64,000 nucleotides of DNA. Origin: Amphiura filiformis. Its lineage: Eukaryota > Echinodermata > Ophiuroidea > Amphilepidida > Amphiuridae. Location: contig NC_092628.1 of NCBI RefSeq assembly GCF_039555335.1, forward strand, positions 94,251,782 through 94,315,781, written 5' to 3'. Both the position numbers and the translations under genes were made by a program. The notes beneath the pieces are model-generated. The model made no database searches, was not told the DNA's origin, and saw nothing but the letters and a program-made list of their open reading frames with translations. Shown one piece after another: positions 56,201 to 64,000 of the stretch. How positions within the stretch are numbered: position 1 is the stretch's first letter; the number at the start of each line of letters is the position of its first letter.

Positions 56201-58355
56201 ATGAAACTTTGTATTGGAGTATTTAGGGCAATTAAAGTTTATTCTTTTTGGTTTTACACAATAAATTTTCTTGAGCAGAAATTGAGAGAATACCAAACTG
56301 GACAACATTTTACAAGTTGGAACTTTTCCATGAAAAATTAGGGTTCTGTTTCAAATTCTGTCATGTTCCCATAATTCACCACAACTGCAATCTTTCACTC
56401 CAGTTCAGAGGGAGGTTCAAGAATAGCCAGTGAATAGCAAAGTTATGACAACACTCTGACAGAATAGACAGGTAGACACGCGACTACGAAGGCATTATTT
56501 CCGGGATTATTTCACCAGATTTGACATCTGACATTTATCTGAAGCTTCAACTTCATCTTTCTTAGCAATTTATAACAGTATAACAAATCACTTAATACTC
56601 AAGGAAAGATATTGTGATATCAGCTCAAGATTTGCACTACACTTTCAACTGTTTAAAGTAATATCGTAACATTTCGATCAAAAAATGAATTTTACTTTTT
56701 TTCTACAAAATGTTAGTTTTCACTATCATATAATGTGCAAAATGAGGTAAAACAAAAGACAGTTGTTATTTCATTACAGCGCCCATATTATGCATGTCAG
56801 TCATTTGATCATTAATGAGTTCAGTTCAATGTGTTTTCAACAACTCTTCCTATACGTTTGTACAGGAGCCAACCGTTGTTAAACCGTGATGAACCCACAC
56901 TTTTACTGTAGCGTATACGCGAACGTGAGCGAGACTACGCGTTACGCGAGAGCGTAAAATTAAATCACGCCTGGAACCTTTGTGCGTATATGCCAGCTTA
57001 CAAGTTGAATTCAGTAGTATTTTTCAGGTAGCGGCTAAACATTGCCGTTTTATTCTGTAGTTTTATTGCTGATATCAAAAGAGAAATCATTGAAGTTTTT
57101 GTAAGGCTGAGTGGCAATGATTAACTGACATTCCTCGTAAAATAATTGTGAATTATACGATATTTAGCTTCTTTTCGTTGTTGAAAGGATTCAATCATGT
57201 TTCATCGTTGTTCATCACCGTTTAACAACTTGCGTCCGGCGTGTCTGCGTGGTTTACTTCGCTCGGGCAGCTAACCATGCAGACGACGCGGCCGCATCGT
57301 TGTTAAACGGTGATGAACAACGGTGAAACATGATTGAATCCCTAAATGAACATCCAGTAGATACAAACATGCGACAAGACATTTCAGCCATAGTTTGAGT
57401 TTGATTGCATGAATTAAATTTTGTGTTCTGTGATTTTTATTACAAATATCATATTTTGTCACAAATATGCATCAACACTAGCTACTAACAAGATGACTTG
57501 TAGTTGGCATAAAAAGGATCACAGTACAAAAAAACTACCGTAAAAACTCGCTAGTTAGCATTTGTGCTTACTATCAAGCGCTTTTAAAAACATAAAATTA
57601 TACCAAAGTCCGGCGCTTTACCAACTGAGCTTATGGGGGTGAGACACACATTTGCAGGTTTACTTGTTCATATATTACTGTGTGTATCAATGATTTGCTC
57701 AAAACCCTTTACAGTTTTGTTGATGGGGCTCTTCATGTTTGCATGTTTTAAAAGCGCTGGATAGTAAGCACATGTGCTAACTATTGAGTTTTTACGATAG
57801 CTAACAAACAAACAGGCAAACCTACCCAACTTTCCACACAGTCTTTGACATAAAACACGGACAAGATGGCAACTCCTATTAATAGTTCATTTGGGTTTTG
57901 ATGACAGTGCATGCTCACTATGGTAAGGTATTAAATCATATGTACTGACTCAAAGAACTGGCTATCAAAAGCGGTGCATCGATCTGTACATTCACAAAGC
58001 AACTGTGATCAATGGTGTCATTCGGGGTGTCAGTACTTTAAGGAGGCCAAATGGACTAATGCAGACTTTTGAGAGCACATAGGATATCTAATATGAACAA
58101 CAGCAGCCATTGGGCATATGTGGATTGTTTTACTGAAGGCATGCAAACAAACAAACAAACAAACAAGCAAACTTACCCCGCTTTCTACACAGTCTTTCAC
58201 ATAAAACACAGATAAGATTACAACTCCTAGTAGACTTATGAGAGCACATAGGCACCCTAATATGAACAGCACCAGCCATCGGGCACACTTGGGTTGACGT
58301 ATGGAAGGCATGAGTGGCTTGTTGATTGGTACTGCTTCGTCTTGATCGTGATGAT
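38049..58355 (-). CDS. ENTPD-like: Ecto-nucleoside triphosphate diphosphohydrolase (CD39-type NTPDase)
   Basis: Nine exons join in frame on the minus strand: 58355-58177, 50234-50117, 47190-47040, 44967-44796, 43045-42776, 42080-41817, 40622-40512, 39665-39537, 38282-38049. From the Met at 58311 the product is about 527 aa, like vertebrate NTPDase1/3. All five apyrase conserved regions are visible: FDAGSSHT, LGATAGMRLL, LQGGEEGTFGW, MDLGGASTQMSF and DGYKFGEDNWDIE. An N-terminal membrane segment (WLVLFILGCLCALISLLG) and a C-terminal one (FYGVLAALVIIFILGFVLI) fit a two-pass cell-surface enzyme with an extracellular catalytic domain that cuts extracellular ATP and ADP to AMP. Many N-glycosylation sequons (NGT, NAT, NFT, NLS, NKT) support this. 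The acceptor at 58356 and open frame upstream of the Met suggest an additional 5' exon, not found. It belongs to the NTPDase1/2/3/8 group; I cannot choose one. Confidence 0.95.
39537..39665 (-). CDS. ENTPD-like: NTPDase exon with apyrase conserved region 5
   Basis: The acceptor is CTCTTCAG and the donor TCAGAT/GTAAGT, phase 0 at both ends (43 codons). It codes LKAMPGYNKYLLLYCFEIHY and then DGYKFGEDNWDIEVVSD, holding conserved region 5. Confidence 0.95.
39733..39922. mobile_element. CAGTGGCGTGG-ended MITE in an NTPDase intron
   Basis: The left end CAGTGGCGTGGTCAGC is mirrored by the right end GGCTACACCACTG. The 190-bp interior is G-rich and non-coding. Confidence 0.6.
40512..40622 (-). CDS. 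ENTPD-like: NTPDase exon (37 codons)
   Basis: The acceptor is TTTTCTTGCAG and the donor GATGAG/GTAAGC, phase 0. It codes AFSVFAKVFEGLNLSTKP and then DFCNKTYDE, which aligns with the GAFSAFYF region of CD39. NLS and NKT are N-glycosylation sequons. Confidence 0.93.
40977..41405 (+). repeat. Dispersed repeat with CG-rich palindromic tracts, copy 1
   Basis: CAACAACTCTTCCTATACCT, 'gtacaggagcca', 'gtagcgtatacgc', 'atcatgtttcaccgttgttc' and GCGTGTCTGCGTGGTTTAC occur in the same order at 56839-57310. No coding capacity is seen. Confidence 0.7.
41817..42080 (-). CDS. ENTPD-like: NTPDase exon (88 codons), Cys-rich
   Basis: The acceptor is TTTCTACAG and the donor TTTCTG/GTAAGG, phase 0. It codes NSGYLNATDNPCAAVGY, then LWTPPCSTPHG, NYTTCDKPPCSFDGVHQP and YGKFL. 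The cysteines match the disulfide-forming ones of CD39-family ectodomains. Confidence 0.94.
42776..43045 (-). CDS. ENTPD-like: NTPDase exon with apyrase conserved region 4
   Basis: The acceptor is ACCTTCACAG and the donor GTTGAG/GTATGT, phase 0 (90 codons). It codes GPGSLMESVTTALSYVT, then MDLGGASTQMSFIPEDP (conserved region 4) and YGTDYHVYSHSYLCYGINE. Confidence 0.95.
43415..44465. mobile_element. Possible 1.05-kb element with short inverted ends
   Basis: GTGGCTGTGTACTCTA near 43419 is mirrored by GAGAGTACACAGCCAC near 44449-44464. The interior is AT-rich with no recognised protein. The ends are the only evidence. Confidence 0.4.
44711..44779 (+). repeat. (ACATC)n microsatellite next to an NTPDase splice donor
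   Basis: A pentamer run, CATCA about eight times then CACCA about four times, lies 17 bases from the end of the exon at 44796, on the intron side. Confidence 0.95.
44796..44967 (-). CDS. ENTPD-like: NTPDase exon with apyrase conserved region 3
   Basis: The acceptor is CATTTTGCAG and the donor AATGAG/GTATGT. It enters in phase 2 (AA+T = Asn) and leaves in phase 0. It codes ATEPSTSNAIFESVREVM, YPFNFTRPLYQARIL and QGGEEGTFGWLSTNYL. The second Glu of GGEEG lies where the catalytic base of NTPDases sits. Confidence 0.95.
46180..46410. mobile_element. CAGTGGTGTAGC-ended MITE in an NTPDase intron
   Basis: The left end CAGTGGTGTAGCAT and the right end ATGCTACACCACTG are perfect inverted repeats. 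The interior has G-rich then C-rich runs. Confidence 0.75.
47040..47190 (-). CDS. ENTPD-like: NTPDase exon with apyrase conserved region 2
   Basis: The acceptor is TTTCACCTATTTTAG and the donor CTCAA/GTAAGT. It enters in phase 1 and leaves in phase 2. It codes GGGIADYQENPAEAGPSLE, then ATPQYLGATAGMRLL. Confidence 0.95.
47705..47905. mobile_element. 200-bp foldback element in an NTPDase intron
   Basis: Arms 'cacctcaagcttcaatatat' and 'tatacagaggcttgaggtgg' plus 'gattcgatgctgatgattga' and 'aaatcatcagcatcgaattg' form a palindrome. The outer 'tgcaagtgtcaatttgaag' is mirrored by 'cttcaaattgatgcttgca'. Confidence 0.7.
48345..48665. mobile_element. 320-bp foldback element in an NTPDase intron
   Basis: The left arm 'aaaacaaaatgcttgttttt' and 'actgaatgaaaagtgaggt' are mirrored by 'cctcacttttcattcagttt' and 'aaaaacaagcattttgttt'. 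Inner GGAACC/GGTTC repeats continue the symmetry. Confidence 0.65.
48982..49583. mobile_element. CAGTGGCGTACC element interrupted by a nested foldback
   Basis: It begins CAGTGGCGTACCATAGCCGC and ends GCCCCCCAAAATATGGGCAT. The inverse, uninterrupted and about 340 bp long, is at 53040-53377. The difference in length matches the foldback at about 49259-49509, which is absent from the other copy. Confidence 0.7.
49259..49509. mobile_element. Nested foldback built of GTCCGAA/CTAGTCC blocks with a telomere-like loop
   Basis: Repeated short blocks (CTAGTCCAAAGGTTCT, CTAGTCCGAATATAGAATAA) are mirrored by TTATTCTATATTCGGACTAG and GGACTAGCGAACC. Between the arms lies GGGTTAGGGTTAGGGTTTAA then GGTTAGGGTTAGCG. 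Confidence 0.75.
49698..50094. mobile_element. CCCGGGGGG...GTACTCA-ended element next to an NTPDase exon
   Basis: The left end CCCGGGG(G-run)TACTCAGTA is mirrored by the right end TTGAGTACCC(C-run)GGG. 'tgaccatacggggacgtgc' and 'ggggcacgtccctaccaaa' are inverted too. It ends 23 bases from the donor of the exon at 50117. Confidence 0.7.
50117..50234 (-). CDS. ENTPD-like: NTPDase exon with apyrase conserved region 1
   Basis: The acceptor is TTTTATTTCCAG and the donor GCTGAAG/GTAGGA. It enters in phase 0 and leaves in phase 1. It codes HGIVFDAGSSHTNMSIYKW then PDDTTNGTGKVQQIGSCQAE. FDAGSSHT is conserved region 1, the phosphate-binding loop. Confidence 0.95.
51021..51097 (+). repeat. 17-bp tandem repeat, about 4 copies
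   Basis: The unit AGTTCATCTTTACCATA is repeated four times with almost no variation. Confidence 0.9.
51571..52208. mobile_element. 640-bp foldback element in NTPDase intron 1
   Basis: The ends AAACACCTCAAAAGAAATAA and TTATTTCTTTTGAGGTGTTT are inverted copies. The arms of about 215 bp include 'gaacatgtcgtcataacatc' and 'gatgttatgacgacatgttc', and 'gtaggcctatg' and 'cataggcctac'. The central 200 bp is unpaired and unrecognised. Confidence 0.75.
53040..53377. mobile_element. CAGTGGCGTACC element, uninterrupted copy (reverse orientation)
   Basis: It ends GCCGCGGTACGCCACTG. The interior 'gaccgaaaaaaa...gtgggtcaaccttttcgggc' and 'gaagggcggcggaagaagaa' are the inverse of the 48982-49583 copy. Confidence 0.7.
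54383..54536 (+). repeat. Direct repeat of about 150 bp, copy 1
   Basis: AAAGTTATTTGTAAAAAGGT through 'ggatttgttatgctgtcctg' to 'cttcctctaaatagttttt' is nearly identical to 55172-55316. Confidence 0.9.
55172..55316 (+). repeat. Direct repeat of about 150 bp, copy 2
   Basis: It matches 54383-54536 with only a few differences (for example one dinucleotide fewer in 'ggtaatatgg'). The high identity suggests a recent duplication. Confidence 0.9.
55844..56014. mobile_element. MITE with GGCTATTCCAGTTGAAATCC ends, copy 2
   Basis: The left end GGCTATTCCAGTTGAAATCC is mirrored by GGATTTCAAATGGAATGCC. 'ctatggaagacatgacct' pairs with 'aggtcatgtcttccatag'. Confidence 0.7.
56839..57310 (+). repeat. Dispersed repeat with CG-rich palindromic tracts, copy 2
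   Basis: It is homologous to 40977-41405. Here it continues into an inverted segment: AATCATGTTTCATCGTTGTT (57191) is mirrored by AACAACGGTGAAACATGATT (about 57315-57335), so the full element may extend a little further right. Confidence 0.65.
57540..57795. mobile_element. 250-bp MITE with a tRNA-like A-box segment, copy 2
   Basis: The left end GTAAAAACTCGCTAGTTAGC is mirrored by GCTAACTATTGAGTTTTTAC. 'tgtgcttactatc' pairs with 'gatagtaagcaca'. On the minus strand the interior reads AGCTCAGTTGGTAAAGCGCC, the D-arm of a tRNA, but no B box follows. Confidence 0.65.
57826..58142 (-). pseudogene. Broken duplicate of the NTPDase membrane-segment exon
   Basis: From the ATG at 58142 the minus strand reads MPSVKQSTYAQWLLLFIL and LCALKSLH, then a stop; the intact exon has MPSIRQPKCARWLVLFIL. 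Homology resumes after an unrelated stretch of about 140 bp, at about 57890-57830, as IGVAILSVFYVKDCVESW, where the donor-like GTAGGT follows. The copy starts only 33 bases downstream of the true exon's donor. It is split and stopped, so not usable as an alternative first exon. Confidence 0.8.
58177..58355 (-). CDS. ENTPD-like: NTPDase exon with N-terminal membrane segment
   Basis: The acceptor-like TATATTTTTTAG at 58356 is followed by an open frame, HHDQDEAVPINKPL, then MPSIRQPKCARWLVLFILG. The donor is AGCGGG/GTAAGT, phase 0 to the next exon. If the acceptor is used, about 14 residues plus another exon precede the Met at 58311. Otherwise that Met is the start, giving a short cytoplasmic tail before the membrane segment. 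Confidence 0.85.
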
Positions 58356-59349
58356 CTAAAAAATATAAAATGAAGCATATAAATAATTAAAACAGTTATA
58401 CAATGTTGGGTGAGAGGATTATGTTACAAGTTCAAAACAGCTTGTTTAGTCCAAAAATAGAAAATAAAATTACCACATGAAATAGATGTAACAGATGAAA
58501 TATAGTGCACTGACATGAGACATTGTTATTATTGATTCAGCAGATCGATACTTTAGAAATATAATCAATTTGGGTTTTTCTTTCTTGAAAACACTTAATT
58601 GCATAAAAACAAAAACTGGTCGACTGAAACACATCAATAAAAATATCAATCAAATCAATATAACAAAATGAAACTAGTCAAATGAAATGATTTAATATAC
58701 AAGGAATGAATGGTCAAACAGCCATGGCAGGCACAGACTATCCCAATTATGAGAGAAAAATAGAGCAACATATCACTTTGGATCCCTCTCAGTATATTTG
58801 TTACTATGGAAAGTTTGATCTCACCATCTCCTATTACCACAGTCTTATGTTCTACTGATGATACCAAACTATGTGAACTTTGTGATTGGCATGACATGAT
58901 AGTGCATAAAGGTGATTATCCAACACTAGAAAGCAGCCCAGGGCATTGGATGACATCAAGCACATCTCTGGAGTATGACAACAAGGGGATATGAAAGTAG
59001 ATTTGTTTTCAAGCAAAATAAATCTACTTTTCACCCAAAAGAGTCGATTTTACATCAAACTCAATGCACTTATGGACAAAACTGGTGGGTTTTACACAGG
59101 AAAAATAAAAAAACAATAAAATGAAAAATATGGGTTGCCTTTATTTCCAGGGTTTGGTGGGGGAACCAGGGCAAGACTACATGGGAATAGCTAGAAACAT
59201 TTTAGTCTGCCTTATGGGTGCATTACACCAAATCACTGTGCGAAAGGTGCAATGGTGATGAGTTCCGGTTAAAAGTATATGGCTACTGGAGACAATGTGG
59301 CATCCTTAGGGACCATGTTCTTCGTGAGGTTGGCATGTTCTGATTTAAA

Positions 59350-59668
59350 AGGGCATTTCGTGATCCACAGCATCATCTATTTTTATATCAATGGAAACCT
59401 CTGGCTACATAATGTTTATGTACAAAATATATCTTGCAGATTAATTCGTTTGGCAAAGATATCGTGAAATTTTAATTTCGTTCTGGTGCACCAGAACGAA
59501 ATTACAACACATTGTCTATGGAGCAGTGCAATACACATAATCATGCATAACTCGCAAACGCAAAATCGGAATCAACTGAAATTTTGGGAATAAGCTTTTT
59601 TCGTGGATATCTACTGAAAAATGCCATAAAAAGAGGATGCTAGGATCAAGAAATACTCTAAATACTTT
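59350..59668 (+). mobile_element. Complete copy of the AAAGGGCATTTCGTGATCC element
   Basis: It starts AAAGGGCATTTCGTGATCC and ends GGATCAAGAAATACT, which are inverted copies. 'ttcgttctggtgcaccagaa' in the middle is a palindrome. Halves of the same element are at 28385-28610 and 30738-30865. Confidence 0.7.
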
Positions 59669-60705
59669 AAATGAAAGATGCTAACTAATTAATGACTAAA
59701 ATAGATATGAAATTATACAAATCGATTTCACAAGAAAAGTAGGCCCTATCCGAATTACTGCCAACGGAATGTTTTAATGCTAGTTTTGGCATTGAAATAG
59801 CGGCGTCGCTTTTCAACATTTTTTAATAAAAAACTGAATCTGTAAAGTTAACCAAAATTGAAGCTTAAATTAAAATTCAGTTCTTAATTAATACAGGGAT
59901 GACGTAAAAAAGTGAAAAATATTGTCACGTGGGGTAGCTTTGCTCCAAAGCCGACCTATTTTCCATCCAATTGAAAGAAAAAATGAAAAACCATGCCATA
60001 TGCCCTCTGACACTATAGTAAAGACCCGCCGATTTTTAAACTTTTGATATCAAATTTGGTATCAATCTTCGAAGGAAAGTGTATAGAAAATTATATAAAT
60101 TATTTTGCCATAAACTCATCAGACTCTGATTAAATGGGGATGGACCTAGTGGCGACTTTTTAATTAGGCTGTGTTTATTACAGGTTACAGCACAACCAAA
60201 AGACTACCAAAACTGCAGTTCAAATCATATCGATGTTCCTTTTGTACTACTAAAGTGTTGATCACCAGCACATCGATTAATGTGATGTGATCTGGGAAAC
60301 CCTTTGTGTGGTGAAATGTTTCCATTTTTGAATTTTTAGACCAACTGAAATATGACTTTAGCTCTTTTTTAAAACTCTTTCTGTTTTGTTTCTAGGACCT
60401 CTAAATCAGAACATGAGCTAATAAGAATGAAAACATAATAGAAATATAGTTATTACTTAGCTTACCTTATTTTACTAAAAAAAAACCATGAATAGTACAC
60501 CATGCTAATGGTTTTACTATATTGAATCACAAATACAGTCAACAGTTCAAAAGTTAAACTATATTTACATAAATCCAGAAAGTAAATATACACTTGTGAT
60601 ATTGAAAAACCTTTTGCCCGATATTTCATTGAAAAGAAAAATGACTGAGAAGGATTGATATATTTGTGCATGTTGCACTATTAAGGTTAGCAACTATTTT
60701 AAACC

Positions 60706-60826
60706 ATTGCAATTTGGTAGTTTACAGCATCTTGTGAATGGTAGTGAGCTTTGGCAAACATTGCATTGATTCAATGCAATTTTTACCAAAGCTCACAAGA
60801 TGCTTTGAACTATCAAATTGGTTCTT
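60706..60826. repeat. 120-bp hairpin
   Basis: The outer arms 'caatttggtagtt' and 'aactatcaaattg', and the inner arms AGCATCTTGTGA / TGAGCTTTGG and CCAAAGCTCACAAGATGCT with ATTGCATTGATTCAATGCAAT at the centre, make a nearly complete foldback. Confidence 0.75.
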
Positions 60827-62593
60827 GAGTTATGTTGTAAAGAGGGCTGAATCAACAACACGTTTGTAAAACTTACATTACTCATTAACAACAATAAATC
60901 AAGCATGTTTTCAAAGTATATAATTTGTAGAATGAACTTTTGCAAAACATCAACGTATTATTTTTCAATAATATATTGATTTAGATGATGAAAATCGATT
61001 TTTTGGCTGCTTCGACCAACAATACTTCGTCTACCCTTAAACATTTTAGGCTTACCTGATTTTTCCCCAGGTATCTGCAGTCAAGACTCTGTCAACAATT
61101 GACAAATGGCTTTTTAGATGAGTCGTGCAGATAATAATTTGTATCATTTGAAACACGCCACAGATTTAATAGCCACGGGTCATGAATATCAGGCAATACA
61201 TCAGTATTGCCTGATTCACATACTCTCAACTGCGATGAATTTAATGGACATTTTTACCTGTAGACTGAGTCTGCAGGGTTGGCAACCTTTTTAACTTGAC
61301 TGACCAGAAAGACCATATTCGCTCTAATTAAAAGTCAGTCACTTTTAGGGAGTGCTCACAGCAATAAAATCAAAGCAAAAACTGGGGATTCACAAACATA
61401 AGCATATAATAAAATAGCTAGCAGAGCTGTTAAAGTTGGTATTAACCCAAACCCTTTTATATTAGGAGAAATTGCCTTTTTTATACAATTAGCCGTTAGT
61501 ACCCAAAATATGTGCTCTTTCAACTGATGATGAATAATTTCTGGTTACTCTCACTTTTGTTCCATTTTCTGGACCTTTTGAGGGAAAAAAAGTCACATGC
61601 ATGGTTCAAGACAGCTAGAGCAAATGATGGGAAAATTATGTGTGAACACAAAACATGGAACTGATGCCCCTGATTTGCATCAGCATGCTGAATTAAATGT
61701 TTCAAATTTCAACCATTATTTGTGAATGTTTCTAAAAGTTGGTCAAGTTTTTAAAAAATGAAAAAATGTTTCCTAGATCATTAAATCTAGTTTTTGAAAA
61801 TCAATACGAAAAAAATTATACTGACAAAATAATTAGTTACGGTATGTTGTTCAAATATTTGTGGTAAAAATCATGTATTTTTATGATTTTCTCCAAAAGT
61901 GAGCATTTTTACATACATCTGACATCACAGTTGGATTTGTCAGCTTATTTCCATTCAAATATGTGTAATTTAATATAGTTTAGACCAACAATTAGCAGTA
62001 ATGAGGCCAAAAATGTTTGCATAATTCTAAAATTCTCAAGCTGGAAAAAATATGGCCCCTGTCATCCAATACGCCTTAAGCCACAGAATTGGCCAGAATG
62101 AGATTGCTGCACAAGAAAGTGTAAACCCTCATTATCATGCAAGGAACATACAGTATAATGCTAACACCAGACACTACATACATGCCAGATTTGCAAAATC
62201 ATTCATTCTGCAACATAATCCGAATGCACTATTGCAAATAATCCTACACAAACACCCCTGCTCCACGTACAATATGCAAAAAAAAAAATCAACTCACCAA
62301 AGTGAAATTGGTATATTCCAGTATACTTAAGTATGTCCACAAGAACGTATCAAGACACAATACATCCAGTTTAAGGGTTAGTTGAGTACATCTGAACTAG
62401 GCGTGACTATAGTCTGCGATTGCTAATAGCAGGGCATGGGTGTTTACAAAGTGTAGTAACTGCCATATCACTATCCCCATCTTATTATGAATGCCATTAG
62501 ACATGAATCAATGCCCACATCAAAATTCTGCCTATTAATGTATAATAATGTAAGCAATACGCTCCACACCTTTAAAGGTGCACTTCTACATTC

Positions 62594-62829
62594 ACTACTC
62601 AAAATATTTAAAGGATCACACTTACTTATTAAACAAAACCAGCAGTACTATTGTAAATAAGGTGAGTGTTATTCCATTCAATAATATTTAGGCAACTTAA
62701 CACTTGCACTACTGAGTACTGAAGTCCCATGAAACCAAAAGACACTTTGGTCAGCACCATGAGAACAAACAAAAAAGAAAGAAGGAATTTCAGGATTGCC
62801 AAGATCCTTTAAATATTTGAGTAGTGTAT
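62594..62829. mobile_element. 236-bp MITE with ACTACTCAAAATATTTAAAGG ends
   Basis: The left end ACTACTCAAAATATTTAAAG plus GATC is mirrored by GATC plus CTTTAAATATTTGAGTAGT. The interior is non-coding. Confidence 0.7.
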
Positions 62830-63586
62830 ATAGTAACTGTCAAAGTGCAAATTTTCACACTTTCCGCGCTCAATGCAGCTACTGTGAAATAAAAAATGCG
62901 CAAATATGTTAATTTATGTATAGGTCAAAATTGTCAAAGCGTCAAAAATTCTCCACATGAAATTGACCACTTTCACAGTATATGCTTAAGAACCTGAATG
63001 TCTTTTCTTTGTTTTTCCCTCTTTTCCAGGCAAGTGAATTTCAAGAGGATGACAAAAATTTACCCAAAATTTGAAAATTTCCTGAAAGCAATTTGTTTAA
63101 TGCAAACATTCAACACACAAAACACATTTTCTAATTTAAAGGGCAAGGTCTTATGAGGGGCAGTCAATAAGTTCATAGAACAATTTCACTTTTGAACATG
63201 GTCACTGCATACCTTAATGCACCTGTTGCAATTTTCTTGAAACCTGTCAGTGGCGTAGTGTCATAGGGAACGGGGGCATGTGCCCCCAATTCGATTGCAA
63301 AATTTAGAAAATCCCATATCTTTATAGCAGCATGCATGTCATTAGTGGTGAAGTCATCAGGTCTTTTGGACCATGGATGATCTTCAGGTATACTCATTAT
63401 ATGCTTGAACTCGAAGAACCGTTTCACTGCTGTTAAAAATCACTTCATCACCATTCACAGCAACTATACAATGATAAAAATTGAGTTTTTAACTTTGTCT
63501 GGAACAAATTTCATGATGACCCTATGTTCACTTCTGGTGGTACCTGTGAATTCAAGGAAGTAGGCTTGTTCTGCAGGGTGTCCTGC

Positions 63587-63939
63587 CCAGTGGCGTAACT
63601 AGGGTCGGCAGCGCCAGGGCAAGAAACAAAATTAGGCGCCCTACCCCCCAGAATTTCAGTTAATTCTTGAAAGAATTGCGCGTGGAGCGCGCGAAATTTT
63701 GGACAAATAAGGCCTACCACTAATTAATTTTGGTTACTAGAAGTTGAATATCGGTCTTAAAATGTTCTTTCAATATTGATTTTGTGTTGAAATGCTTGGC
63801 GAAGCGAAAATTTTGACTTTCATCACTTGGAGCGGCGCAGAATCGATGCTGGCCCTGGCTGAATTGGTCAATTTGGCGCCCCCCTAACGGTAGCACCTGG
63901 GGCATGTTGCCCCCCTGCCCCCCCTAGTTACGCCACTGG
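63587..63939. mobile_element. CCAGTGGCGTAACTAGGG-ended MITE
   Basis: The left end CCAGTGGCGTAACTAGGG and the right end CCCTAGTTACGCCACTGG are perfect inverted repeats. The interior has short palindromic tracts (GCGCGTGGAGCGCGC) and no coding capacity. Confidence 0.8.
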
Positions 63940-64000
63940 TCCTGCCCGTATATGCAAAAATCAACTATTTTTGCAGTAATGTTGTGAAGGAACAAGCTTT

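Larger units (their letters stand above)
58356..64000. other. Region upstream of the NTPDase membrane exon
   Basis: No further coding exon is recognised. It may hold a 5' exon and the promoter of the NTPDase gene; a minus-strand donor-like AATAAG/GTAAGC occurs near 60470 but cannot be proved. The rest is AT-rich with the inverted-repeat elements listed separately. Confidence 0.4.

Overview
This window is eukaryotic and almost certainly from a marine invertebrate animal. It holds intron-rich genes, GT-AG splice sites, a non-LTR retrotransposon, tRNA-derived SINEs and many short inverted-repeat elements. The T-box gene, the two-membrane-pass NTPDase and the abundance of short elements starting 'cagtggcgta' suggest a non-vertebrate deuterostome such as a hemichordate or echinoderm. 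That placement is an inference; no species can be proved from the sequence.

Three protein genes can be reconstructed. (1) A minus-strand three-exon gene (10804 down to 3697, 470 aa) begins with an eh1-like motif, FSIDSLL. (2) A plus-strand seven-exon T-box transcription factor gene (18431 to 25638, about 739 aa) begins almost identically (12 of the first 16 residues) with the same motif at the same residues. The two genes lie head to head, 7.6 kb apart. The first looks like a paralogue that lost the exons for the core of the T-box: its exon 1 ends at the equivalent point in the domain and in the same intron phase, then joins in frame to non-T-box sequence. The T-box gene carries an apparent one-base frameshift at the start of its DNA-binding domain, and a hybrid duplicated exon near its 3' end. 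(3) A minus-strand ecto-nucleoside triphosphate diphosphohydrolase gene of the CD39 type (58355 down to 38049) has nine in-frame exons here, with all five apyrase conserved regions and both membrane segments. A broken partial copy of its first membrane exon lies just downstream of that exon.

Layout: 0-3.4 kb holds inverted-repeat elements and a 33-bp minisatellite. 3.6-10.8 kb is the T-box-less paralogue, whose large intron carries a decayed RTE-like LINE with an internal rearrangement. 12.55-17.28 kb is a 47-bp minisatellite of about 100 copies, each with a CACGTG or CACATG core, filling much of the space between the divergent paralogues. 18.4-25.6 kb is the T-box gene. 26-38 kb is gene-poor and full of foldback elements. 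38-58.4 kb is the NTPDase gene with repeat-rich introns. 58.4-64 kb is its upstream region.

The most interesting unit is the 3.7-25.7 kb block: an inverted pair of T-box-related genes, one apparently without its DNA-binding core but keeping the putative Groucho-recruiting motif, separated by a large E-box-bearing satellite. A single-copy relative of the satellite unit sits just outside the array, and others lie inside and beyond the T-box gene.
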